DNA of 64,000 bases, taken from assembly GCA_019637695.1 (NCBI GenBank), contig JAHBVG010000007.1, positions 59,872-123,871 of the forward strand, in the 5' to 3' direction. The position numbers were made by a program, and so were the translations under genes. Below are positions 30,701 to 36,279 of this stretch, one piece after another. Each line of letters starts with the position of its first letter. Position 1 is the stretch's first letter. Under the pieces are notes generated by a model. That model saw only the letters and a list, made by a program, of their open reading frames with translations, made no database searches and was not told the DNA's origin. The DNA comes from Caldilineaceae bacterium. Its GTDB lineage: Bacteria > Chloroflexota > Anaerolineae > Caldilineales > Caldilineaceae.

Positions 30701-32577
30701 CGGCCAGCACTCAACGCCAGTGGTTCCTGCTCTATCACGGTCGGCGGCAATGGGGAAGAAGCCACCTGTAACTGAGCAAGCGTATCCTGGCTGTCGTCGA
30801 GACGCCGGCGAGTCGATGGTCGAGTTGTATGTCGCCGGTGTTGCACGCGCGCATCCGAGCGATCTATCCTCGGATCAAGCACAGTAGCGGCAACTGGCAT
30901 TGAAGAAACCCTCGCAGAGGGTGGCACGGATCTGGTGTCGCGCTGAACCTGCGGCGAACGCTCTGCCCTCTGCGGCAACGGGGATAGCCGTGTTCTCTGC
31001 GTCGAGAGCGCTGTAGGCAGGATCAGACCTTCCTCTGTCCTCGCGTCGTCCACGTCCTCGCGCCGTCTGCGCAGGCGTAACGGTGGCGCCAGTGCGAAAT
31101 CGTCCGCTGAAATGGATAGCCAGCGGGATGCAGGGAGATGAAGTCCACGCGCCTCGATGCGCCCAACGGCTGAACGCAGACCGATCTCGTCCAGGGTCAC
31201 AGGAGGACGCGCGGCTGGCATAAATGAGATGCGATCCTGAGGCGTGTCGTTGGCGATCTGCGGGGCGACAGTTTCTTTGCGCAGGACCTGGGCCATTAAT
31301 TTCTGAGGGCGGCTCACTAACACCTTGCCCGACAACGCCTCGGCAAGACGAGTCAGTGGACGGCGAGCGATGGTGGCATCGGTCCGCGTTGACGGATTCG
31401 TCGCGCCAATCGGAAGCCATATGGATTTACGTCGCCGCATGACCTGGCCCCGGACCGCAGAAGATCCTTCGGGGCGGTGGGCGAGTGTAGCATATGCGCG
31501 GACCGGTCTCACGGGCGCGGCTATGCTTCGCGTCCGCTGTTGCGCTTTGCGCTGCACGCGGGTAGATGGGATGCTCGCCGCATCCTCTTGAGTGAAAGGC
31601 TCGATCCATTGGGTCAAGAATTCAGCCAGATCCGCCGGCGGTCCTGTGGCAGACCGCCATGAAGAATCAGGTTCGTCTTTGCTGCTCTCGTCGTCATCTG
31701 TGTTCGGCAGGCTGACATATTCTACCGAAGCAAAACGGCGGCGGCGCTGACGCGGCGGTACTCGCTGTTCCGCACTTGATTGGGTGGCACCGATCTCCGG
31801 CGACTGCGGATTGATCCCTTCTGGCGGGCGAGGGACGGGTATCGTGGGCGGAGGCGTCGGTTGGCCGGGGATGGGCGGAAAACCAGGCGGCAACTGCGGC
31901 GTGGATGGAGGCTTGGGCTGGTTGGTCGGTTGTGCGGCTTTTACAAAGTCAGGAACGCTGCCCGGTGTATTCGATTTGAAGCGCTTCGCATCTTCGATCC
32001 GCCGCTTTATCTCTTCCATTGTTAGCGGTTTGTTATCGGCAGGTGCAGCAGCAGGCGCAACCCCTGGCGCGCCGAACCCCATTTGACTCGCCATGCTGTT
32101 GGCGCTAATCGGCTCGGATCCACTGCTAGGGGAGATTTCGCCAATTGCGCCGGCCAGCGGCATATCCATTTCGCGTCGGCGCTGTTCGCCCAAACTGATC
32201 AAGGATGGGATATTGTTCGCCCCAATTTGCTGGCGTTTGACAAGATCGGTGGCAAACCGATCAAATAGATTAGGATCGACTGCGCCCAGGCCGATCTTCC
32301 AGGCTGTGCTGCGGGTGACAATGCGATGAAAACGGCGCAGGATCGACAGCGTCGACGGGAAGGAGGACGATCCTCGCGCTCGCCGCCGCAAAATACGATT
32401 GAGCATGGTATGGCGCGCCGTTCCTACCCCAGGTTCGTCGCCCAACATCTGGCGCGTCCAGGGGGAAAGGGAATCGGTCATGCGATCCGCAGTGTGAAGG
32501 GCGATCAGTGTAAAACCACTGTTCGCAGCGCGATCGGATGCTCCTTCGACGTTGCTTGAAAAAGGTCGATCAATCAT
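24703..32577 (-). CDS. Giant eCIS-core (DUF4157) protein with duplicated, partly inactivated metallopeptidase-like modules
   Basis: About 2,624 residues from the ATG at 32577 (a GTG 4 codons upstream is possible). DUF4157 proteins normally have a few hundred to about a thousand residues. Two intact DUF4157 domains carry HELTH near residues 1990 and 2341, each preceded by a 'TLMERVLxRDF..VRVQTA' block and NTVYL. Two further 'TL(M/L)ERVxxRDF' blocks, near 1090 and 1703, lack HExxH. An approximately 300-residue module (PLELAMRRLLGS ... TLMERV ... PHLTRQLSQRL ... VxMASxA) is repeated, and another pair of modules (SRPQ.LMAQVL) lies nearer the N-terminus. The rest is Pro/Arg/Gln/Ser-rich and probably disordered. 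A 60-bp tandem repeat and a heptamer array are in the coding sequence. It is located before the LysM gene, as in other eCIS loci. It may be cargo, scaffold or length ruler; this is unresolved. Confidence 0.88.
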   Translation of the reverse strand: MIDRPFSSNVEGASDRAANSGFTLIALHTADRMTDSLSPWTRQMLGDEPGVGTARHTMLNRILRRRARGSSSFPSTLSILRRFHRIVTRSTAWKIGLGAVDPNLFDRFATDLVKRQQIGANNIPSLISLGEQRRREMDMPLAGAIGEISPSSGSEPISANSMASQMGFGAPGVAPAAAPADNKPLTMEEIKRRIEDAKRFKSNTPGSVPDFVKAAQPTNQPKPPSTPQLPPGFPPIPGQPTPPPTIPVPRPPEGINPQSPEIGATQSSAEQRVPPRQRRRRFASVEYVSLPNTDDDESSKDEPDSSWRSATGPPADLAEFLTQWIEPFTQEDAASIPSTRVQRKAQQRTRSIAAPVRPVRAYATLAHRPEGSSAVRGQVMRRRKSIWLPIGATNPSTRTDATIARRPLTRLAEALSGKVLVSRPQKLMAQVLRKETVAPQIANDTPQDRISFMPAARPPVTLDEIGLRSAVGRIEARGLHLPASRWLSISADDFALAPPLRLRRRREDVDDARTEEGLILPTALSTQRTRLSPLPQRAERSPQVQRDTRSVPPSARVSSMPVAATVLDPRIDRSDARVQHRRHTTRPSTRRRLDDSQDTLAQLQVASSPLPPTVIEQEPLALSAGRVDRLPPLELGFTPMRALALPRSASPSESVADLLSLAVSRQTSSPRSASPSELIVGAPQARDLPIASSFKRPFQSLVQLDAGPDFVARRTLAATSRQVSNHTQAITGRSPLNRAFQHLAGAMSGQILASRPQALMAQVLAPERNWPSHQSSGAASQQRMPSTLDMMRFSTPVDASLSWEGRSLSAPLPISVDDFVLPPIRRREQPEESGEPLLQSGTNAVRTTMATPAVFVQRRDSSTLGTPLPRVTRVGHRRRIESSRPGSRVVTQADASIRAGSATPNEMKIRPDLVRLQATPLIRPTTAESRSNLPLHGPLVAVYSERFEPVSALWRRAQFSPQETILPLIQDAAALPAQPGERQQKIRRAPLQVVPLELAMRRLLGSRVTPAQEEHPEQALPQVIGRISPPGSASAPRLQPPPGTRRPPQESPLVPVERLLSEEGREVQRSVARLGRAPQPSLPSSRPHRQPPPTLMERVLNRDFAGARVQAVSTDPSGLHSPLRVERYQRSSEIAAERPSLFSTLTSELAQKSTHGRQVARRVQRQITPLILAPWDLRSPLTRSAAPAASAPATQFVPSEPLILSPDARKPAPSASSAPRPHLTRQLSQRLAQTSQPKPERTVAAMEDVIVRMASSAHIARQFAPSSYAWQPQPSISSRIQMSGSDQRVITVARQADNAVPASPAVHRVTQPPFDLDLPKSSSAPSRPLAHSADQPQRQPIQRAAARLAQSSRTQSGGFDADRVRALLEPGTLSVETLSASSLLQRPKYAQRMLPLTDFVLARADAGQQVRSSQPPLTASPVDTSPVPDSPLRPVQPYSTPDRLDRVPSAQQTVQRRVRTVANQGEERRDHAERRQTVQRRAQTVSLGVDRPLPERDRRRGVQFMAARPERYERIEPVSRIWRSDMLLSPAENQPFDTRFASAIEDWNRPRRSLLSSSETLPLQRQAQIRSSVPTSSSEALPLQRQAQIRSSARTSSSEALPLQRQAQIRSAPPPIPNIQSSIPNIVRRTGIQVADAEQVAEAVALLPIRSRTEQTLRIEAEPDRRTGSLLWEEDEERRQVALGAPPAVRAARLIRRKAASDLPRPTLLERVAARDFADLRREQLAEGPLLLPVDRAASLSSSLHPSPVHAISALTRPESVFPRDWVRQASSSHSLSKELVQRSGLSHYPNLGSSPLRLQPWGSDFDPVSMAWPGQPWIQPFDAQPVDLLPSSRQPVAQRAAAQVIPLELAMRRLLGSDERAAIEEAAPVSGPLPQVVGRTTSPAVVAPMVAQMEERGWRFKRADRVSRTGVNEVKRSVESLGRERSRPLARPARTLMERVLGRDFAGVRVQTASMAPLGLEAAMRGNTVYLSNETARLDRPQSLGVLAHELTHVAARGRQPGQTVQPSSSWGLHLDPAARGRQRGQTVQRQSEPLTVAPRTFYPAVKSPASEVQFAAFFVPGQPVAPEGNIQSAPSPLRPHLTRQLSQRLVQMSLAQEERAAEAVEAAVVKMASTAQVVRRFAPASHLWRMPLFEDNPTPSTPDMDLAELGAPLVGEPRGRAPLRRGSGSGSNLPALDLPSRSRLPAADPTVPSADQGGPGFLTPGQTTPTSVGDRSSGRVGQRLRSSAQMIQPERTVAALEREGWRFKRADRPRLIAPDRIQRAVAQLQQRADRGMPLPRQPRTLMERVLQRDFSRVRVQTAPLQALGVEAAARDNTVYLAREQASRLDRTENLALLGHELTHVAASGNAPVQRAMDAPADLPVIQRRTGDNVNVLRPANAQSVAMPLRPLLPATIQRTLAGEEDAAARVEVGLRTFLRQSSPGEGVERSQSISQRSVQRNTQREGSAMPVIQRTPLRAPRAQSIRSGSEERVQRLAAVDQNDNALPRLGGSPAQLKGFRGGEPTLSGVPSEAMDIAPRTPVIRRMPATETSLSVETSSREMLSPLGSQGTTSSSLIQRNGSSNRPSSSSTPSSSSLSVEKSIQRDPSAASHEEEPDWDRLAEKVYPLIRRMLLLERERRPR
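27703..27737. repeat. In-gene heptamer array (ATTGGNN x5)
   Basis: Five 7-bp units (ATTGGGT, ATTGAGG, ATTGGAT, ATTGGGT, ATTGGCG) sit inside the giant DUF4157 gene directly beside the 60-bp tandem repeat. In the gene frame they encode an Ile/Pro/Asn-rich stretch. Confidence 0.75.
27746..27925. repeat. 60-bp tandem repeat, three units, in the giant DUF4157 gene
   Basis: Units start at 27746, 27806 and 27866. The first two are almost identical; the third diverges at its end. Each encodes a 20-residue unit with the core LPLQRQAQIRSS, on the minus strand. The exact period of 60 keeps the reading frame, so copy number could vary without disrupting the gene. Confidence 0.9.
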
Positions 32578-32703
32578 CTGACATTTCACCCAGTCTGAAA
32601 GTACGAAACACTAGCGTGCGCAGGAGAGGAAGGCCAGATACATCCAGCGATCTCAACATTCTCCGAATCCAGAGGGTACTTCGTGGATTGGTTGGATAGA
32701 TCT
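32578..32703. other. Spacer, nothing recognised
   Basis: About 126 bp between the gp19-like gene and the giant DUF4157 gene. A weak GGGTG lies before the ATG. No promoter or repeat was identified. Confidence 0.3.
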
Positions 32704-33183
32704 TTAAAAAAGACTCTCGATTTCGATGCCGTGGTGCGCCAATTCGATCTCTTCCATCGCAAACTCGTTGCTGCCTGTATTTAGCGAAGGACCAGACCAT
32801 TTGACAGGATAAGCGCCTTTTACACTCCACGCCATTGTGGGGATGCCTGAGGCATTCGCCAGCGCGATATAGACTTCGCGCAGGTCAGGAAGCCCACTTT
32901 CGCTTCCTTTTACAAACCACTTCCAGAGGCTCTTATTAATCATGCCGCGTTTCAGCGTGATGTTTGAATAGGTAATCCGGCCGGGCAATTGGTGAACCCT
33001 ATCGTTCAAACCACCTTCAGCGAATGATTTGCTTTCGCGCTGCATACTAAGTCCGCTGCATTCGGTGAACTCACCGTATTGGATGCCATCAATGAGATCA
33101 TACATATTTACCCAGACCTGGAAACGCCAGGCCGAATAGCGTGGCATTAAAAAAGCGGGACCTGCGGCAATGAGTGAAGTCAT
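32704..33183 (-). CDS. gp19-like tail tube/tube-initiator protein (copy 5)
   Basis: 159 residues; ATG with AAGGTG 7 nt upstream. It has the phage-tail-region/T4 gp19 family pattern: 'W.F.VW.....DGIQYGEFTECSGL', then 'LPGRITYSNITLKRGMI..SLWKWF', and 'AYPVKWSGPSLNTGSNEFAMEEIELAHHG' near the end. It is most similar by eye to the adjacent 33225-33806 gene (same G-E-F-T-E-C-S-G-L and SGPsL-N motif order). In eCIS particles extra gp19-fold proteins form the rings between hub and tube. It is the last gp19-like gene before the giant eCIS-core gene. Confidence 0.9.
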   Translation of the reverse strand: MTSLIAAGPAFLMPRYSAWRFQVWVNMYDLIDGIQYGEFTECSGLSMQRESKSFAEGGLNDRVHQLPGRITYSNITLKRGMINKSLWKWFVKGSESGLPDLREVYIALANASGIPTMAWSVKGAYPVKWSGPSLNTGSNEFAMEEIELAHHGIEIESLF

Positions 33184-33224
33184 AATTGCACCTTATTTTT
33201 TCATCTTTCCGCTACTGGCAGAAG

Positions 33225-33806
33225 TTATCTGCCGGCGCGCTCGCGCTCAATGATCGTATCCCGTTTGAGCAGGGTAATAACTCTGTCCGCCACTTGATTG
33301 AGCTCCAAGAAGGAAAGTTTATCAATATCCAGCCCGTTGGATTCTTCCTCATCGCTGCCATCATCGCCGTCATCGCCAGCTTCCCCATCGCCGGAACCGC
33401 CTCTCGCCAGCTCCAAAGATTCAACGGCAAGAGAATTACCATCAGCAGAAAGCTGTGGGCCACTCCAATTCACAGGATAGACGCCCGTCACATCCCAATA
33501 ATAGAGTGGGATTCCATCGGTTGTTGCCAACAGGATGATGAGGCTGCGATGTTCGGGCAGTCCGCTTTTGTCGCCTTGTGTGAACCAATCCCAAAGGGCC
33601 GAACTGATGATCCCACGTTTGAGTACAATATTGGAGTGGCTTACCCGCCCTGGCAACATAATCGGGGTCAGCGAACCGCCTTCGGTGAATGGCGTAACTT
33701 CCCGGCTTGCTTCCAGGCCGCTACATTCTGTGAACTCCCCGTAGATGATGCCATCCACCTGAACATAAAAGCGCCAGGCAACTGCCCGAGAAAGTACCCC
33801 AATCAT
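33225..33806 (-). CDS. gp19-like tail tube/tube-initiator protein (copy 4) with acidic C-terminal tail
   Basis: I prefer the ATG at 33806 over a GTG at 33815, because an AAGG sits at workable distance only from the ATG. About 193 residues. The gp19 core is clear (IYGEFTECSGLEASREV, LPGRVSHSNIVLKRGII, VYPVNWSGPQLSADGNSLAVESLELARGG). After it comes an extra tail with a Gly/Asp/Glu-rich run (about 148-165) and a helical, basic last 25 residues. The tail is not usual for the family and may contact a neighbouring ring or recruit a partner. The gene lies between two paralogues with short spacers. Confidence 0.9.
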   Translation of the reverse strand: MIGVLSRAVAWRFYVQVDGIIYGEFTECSGLEASREVTPFTEGGSLTPIMLPGRVSHSNIVLKRGIISSALWDWFTQGDKSGLPEHRSLIILLATTDGIPLYYWDVTGVYPVNWSGPQLSADGNSLAVESLELARGGSGDGEAGDDGDDGSDEEESNGLDIDKLSFLELNQVADRVITLLKRDTIIERERAGR

Positions 33807-33876
33807 AATCGTCACGCCTTACTTTGCCGCATCACTATCGATCACCGCATGAGCGTAGATAGGAGGGAATCACCAC

Positions 33877-34371
33877 CTACACAGGGACCCGAGTAATCGC
33901 TTCGTAGACCAATTCTAACTCTTCAAAAGCGAAGGAGTTACTATCTGTTTTGAAGTTGGGTCCTGTTAACTTGGCAGGCCAGACATTGAAGAGATGCCAT
34001 TGCATGATTGGATCGTACGCTCGATCATACAGGGTGATGCCGCAAAAAACTTTCGTCATAACCGCGGTCATGCCAAAGTCGTCCACAGCATCGTACCAGA
34101 GCCACAATTTCCAATCCGCGGTCAGTGCCTTTTTGAGCGTAATCCGGCCTGGTGTTGGGCGACCAGGCAGGCGCAGGGTGTAAGGGGTAAAGACGGGCGT
34201 TACGATCTTGTGTTCGATTACTTCGCGTTCTAAGGCCAGACCGTTGATCTCGGTGACAAGCGCCACCGGTTCGATCCCCATTGTAAAGACAAATTGATAT
34301 TCTAAAAGTGGATCCCGCGTCACTGTCAGCGGACGTAAGGTCGGTTTTGTGTCTACGAAGCCAGGTGACAT
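33877..34371 (-). CDS. gp19-like tail tube/tube-initiator protein (copy 3)
   Basis: 164 residues; ATG with GGAGGG 4-5 nt upstream. It is a divergent gp19-like protein: 'DPLLEYQFVFTMG..PVALVTEINGLALERE', 'LPGRPTPGRITLKKALTADWKLWLW', and C-terminal 'WPAKLTGPNFKTDSNSFAFEELELVYEA'. Where its paralogues have F-T-E-C-S-G it has V-T-E-I-N-G, the most divergent version in the cluster. It starts about 58 bp after the DUF6760-like frame. A tube-to-hub adaptor ring is the likely role from family and position. Confidence 0.88.
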   Translation of the reverse strand: MSPGFVDTKPTLRPLTVTRDPLLEYQFVFTMGIEPVALVTEINGLALEREVIEHKIVTPVFTPYTLRLPGRPTPGRITLKKALTADWKLWLWYDAVDDFGMTAVMTKVFCGITLYDRAYDPIMQWHLFNVWPAKLTGPNFKTDSNSFAFEELELVYEAITRVPV

Positions 34372-34429
34372 AAGCCCTCCAGATTATGCAACCGTCCCGT
34401 GAAGAGACACGGATCAATATCCCAACTCA

Positions 34430-34597
34430 TTAGGATTTCATCACGTCATTGAGCCTGCGATTTATCTTGGCGATCTGCCGCACCCATTCCTGGCGTTCGG
34501 CGTGTTCCATTTGCATCACTTGTTCGTAAGACCAGTTGAAGTGATAGGCAATGTAGGCTACCTCCTCACGCAGGCGTTCGAGGGGGTAGCCAACTAC
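34430..34597 (-). CDS. DUF6760-like small frame, probably expressed by -1 frameshift from the preceding gene
   Basis: This minus-strand frame encodes a 55-codon segment containing GYPLERLREEVAYIAYHFNW and, later, RQEWVRQIAKINRRL. That is the pattern of the small DUF6760-type proteins found in eCIS loci, which normally begin with Met just before the Y-P-L-x-x-L motif. Here no ATG, GTG or TTG lies in frame between the upstream in-frame TGA (34622-34624) and the middle of the domain. The preceding CxxC gene ends ...CTG GGG GGG TAG. A -1 slip on its seven-G run would read straight into this frame, giving a fusion of about 176 residues. Alternatives are a base-call error in the G run (eight Gs would fuse the frames) or a non-standard start. 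Confidence 0.72.
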   Translation of the reverse strand, partial: VVGYPLERLREEVAYIAYHFNWSYEQVMQMEHAERQEWVRQIAKINRRLNDVMKS

Positions 34598-34603
34598 CCC
34601 CCC
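34582..34603 (-). promoter_or_regulatory. Candidate -1 ribosomal frameshift site: GGGGGGG before TAG, with hairpin
   Basis: Minus-strand GGGGGGG at 34603-34597 is followed at once by the TAG stop of the CxxC gene (34596-34594). GGGGGTAG, TTGG loop, CTACCCCC forms a perfect 8-bp stem across the stop. The heptamer fits X XXY YYZ with both codons GGG, so tandem -1 slippage keeps full pairing. The stem overlaps the slip site, so it would not act as a classical downstream stimulator while the ribosome is on the heptamer. Confidence 0.6.
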
Positions 34604-34959
34604 AGATCCGCCAGATCGACTTCAAACTCAGCGCCACATTCGGGGCAGGTTACACGGACCGTCGTGCGGCCTTCTTCGTTGATGGTGCGATAAAGCGCCT
34701 GGAGATAAGCAAGGTCGGCAGCGAAGAGGTTTTCAATAATGTTTGGCGTCACACTTTCGATGGTCCCCAACCGGGTGATGACACGAGCCAGGAGGGTAAT
34801 GACAAGGTACGCCTGATTGCTACGCACGCGCATATCGCGCAAAGGAGAGATTTCATCCATAGCCGTTGCCAGACGCATACTTCCCTTTTTATGGACAACT
34901 CCCTGCTCGTCAATGTAGCCCATTGGCAGAGTGAATTCAAACTCAGTCTGAAAGGACAT
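34594..34959 (-). CDS. Small CIS protein with CxxC motif (tail-assembly-chaperone-position gene)
   Basis: I chose the ATG at 34959: AGGAG lies 6 nt before it but abuts the earlier in-frame ATG. 121 residues. Residues about 1-75 read 'FEFTLPMGYIDEQGVVHKKGSMRLATAMDEI..L', typical of an eCIS gene that lies between tube and baseplate genes. The C-terminus holds CPECGAEF, a single CxxC knuckle. The gene ends in a seven-G run and TAG and overlaps the DUF6760-like frame in the -1 frame. That gene arrangement is how tail assembly chaperones are made in phages lambda and P2 (short and frameshifted long forms), so a chaperone role is a reasonable inference. Confidence 0.78.
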   Translation of the reverse strand: MSFQTEFEFTLPMGYIDEQGVVHKKGSMRLATAMDEISPLRDMRVRSNQAYLVITLLARVITRLGTIESVTPNIIENLFAADLAYLQALYRTINEEGRTTVRVTCPECGAEFEVDLADLGG

Positions 34960-34965
34960 TCCCAT

Positions 34966-35174
34966 CTCCTATGCGGACGCAAGTGATAGTAACAAGATAT
35001 ATTAAAGATACAAAAAAAGTATAGTCCAGGATATCTGTAAACGTATCTACTGTCAATCCCAGACGCGACCCAAAATGGTCAACCTACCTTACAATTTTGT
35101 TAAACTTTTGGAATCCGCCAAATCGTGGGGAATTTGTTGACGCCATCAACGGGGCGCACAATTGCGAAGAGGAT
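34966..35174. other. AT-rich spacer between tube and CxxC genes
   Basis: About 210 bp, clearly AT-rich. It contains the promoter-like element at 35028-35056 and, closer to the gene, several A/T runs. No ORF was recognised. Confidence 0.5.
35028..35056 (-). promoter_or_regulatory. Predicted sigma70-type internal promoter
   Basis: On the minus strand TTGACA (35056-35051), a 17-bp spacer and TATCCT (35033-35028) lie about 70 bp upstream of the CxxC gene start. The -35 is a perfect consensus. It would give the baseplate and core genes transcription separate from the sheath and tube genes. Confidence 0.55.
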
Positions 35175-35636
35175 CTACTGAATGCGGAAGAAACCTTCGT
35201 GGGTTATCGTCATTTCTTCAACGCCAAATTCATTGCCACTGGATGAAAAGTCGGGGCCACTGACCTTTGCCGGCCAGGCGTTTACAAAGACCCAACGTGC
35301 AATCTGCTCAAAGTGGCGATTAAACATAACAATTGAACAATGCTTGCGGGCGACTTTCATATCCCCCTGTTCGGCCTGGGCGCGCCATTCCCAAATCTGC
35401 ATATTGCTGGTAATTCCTCGTTTTAGCGTGATATCTCCATCCTTAAGGATGCCGGGTAACTTCATGACAAACGAGTGACCATCCCTTACCGCCTGCTGTT
35501 CGATAACCTCATGATACGACTCAATACCGCTACATTCGGTGAAATAGCCCTCGACCACACCATCCAATTCAAGCCCAAACTGGAAGATGGAGAGTACATC
35601 CTCGCGATCGACGATTAAGGGGGTGTTGTCGGTCAT
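35175..35636 (-). CDS. gp19-like tail tube protein (copy 2)
   Basis: I chose the ATG at 35636 (MTDNTPLIVDRED) over a GTG two codons earlier, because it matches the start of the neighbouring paralogue. 153 residues, exactly the length of copy 1. Motifs are 'FQFGLELDGVVEGYFTECSGI', 'LPGILKDGDITLKRGIT..MQIWEW', 'NAWPAKVSGPDFSSSGNEFGVEEMTITHEGF'. It is clearly paralogous to copy 1 over its full length. eCIS particles often use two near-identical tube proteins, one for the main tube and one for the first ring. Confidence 0.94.
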   Translation of the reverse strand: MTDNTPLIVDREDVLSIFQFGLELDGVVEGYFTECSGIESYHEVIEQQAVRDGHSFVMKLPGILKDGDITLKRGITSNMQIWEWRAQAEQGDMKVARKHCSIVMFNRHFEQIARWVFVNAWPAKVSGPDFSSSGNEFGVEEMTITHEGFFRIQ

Positions 35637-35658
35637 TGGCACAGGCTCTTCTAAAGGT

Positions 35659-35714
35659 GATGAGTAATGAGTAATGAGTCATGATGATTCTTACTCATTA
35701 CTCATTACTCATTA
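35659..35714. repeat. Heptamer hairpin (GAGTAAT / ATTACTC)
   Basis: The left arm (35659-35679) holds GAGTAAT-type units and the right arm (35693-35714) the complementary ATTACTC units, with a 13-nt loop. It lies between the two tube genes and could act as an mRNA processing or attenuation hairpin that sets different expression of the two tube proteins. Confidence 0.7.
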
Positions 35715-35761
35715 GCGTTTATGCGCAACGCTGTCTAAAGCAGACAATTGCAACATCAGGC

Positions 35762-36223
35762 TTACTTCTCGCGGTGGAAACCTTCATGCACAATGGTGAC
35801 TTCTTCGATCCCAAACTCACTGCTGGCCGAGTTGAAATCGGGACCGCTGACCTTGGAGGGCCATGCATTGTAAAGATTCCAGCGTGCCACTTCCTCGAAG
35901 TTACGGTTGTAGGCGATGATCGAGGCATTCTTACGCGCCACATCCATCTTGCCCTGTTCCGCCGCCGCGCGCCACTCCCAGATCTGCATATCGCTGGTGA
36001 TACCGCGCTTCATGGTGATGTCCTGATATTTGATGATACCGGGCACCTTCATGATCCAGGCGTGACCATCCTTGACAGCCTGCTGCTCGATCACATCGTG
36101 TTCAGAGCCGACGCCGCTGCATTCGGTGAAAAAGCCTTCCAGTGTCCCGTCCAATTCCAGCCCAAACTGGAAGATGGCAAGGGGATCTTCACGCTCGACA
36201 ATTAAAGGGGTATTATCGGCCAT
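35762..36223 (-). CDS. gp19-like main tail tube protein (copy 1)
   Basis: 153 residues; ATG with AGGAG 8 nt upstream, the best ribosome binding site in this part of the cluster, fitting an abundant structural protein. gp19/Hcp-like tube features are 'FQFGLELDGTLEGFFTECSGVG', 'VPGIIKYQDITMKRGIT..MQIWEWR', and 'YNAWPSKVSGPDFNSASSEFGIEEVTIVHEGFHREK'. It lies directly after the sheath gene, the usual place of the major tube subunit. It should form the inner tube that is driven out upon sheath contraction. Confidence 0.95.
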   Translation of the reverse strand: MADNTPLIVEREDPLAIFQFGLELDGTLEGFFTECSGVGSEHDVIEQQAVKDGHAWIMKVPGIIKYQDITMKRGITSDMQIWEWRAAAEQGKMDVARKNASIIAYNRNFEEVARWNLYNAWPSKVSGPDFNSASSEFGIEEVTIVHEGFHREK

Positions 36224-36279
36224 TGTTTCTTGCTCCTATGTTCAAGGTGAATAACAAACCAGGTAAAGAGTGAATGGAT

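Noticed and set aside
34430..34513. Separate small gene starting at an internal ATG of the DUF6760-like frame
   Set aside because: The first in-frame GTG/ATG lies after the conserved YPLxxL..EEVAY..HF.W part, so it would lose most of the domain.
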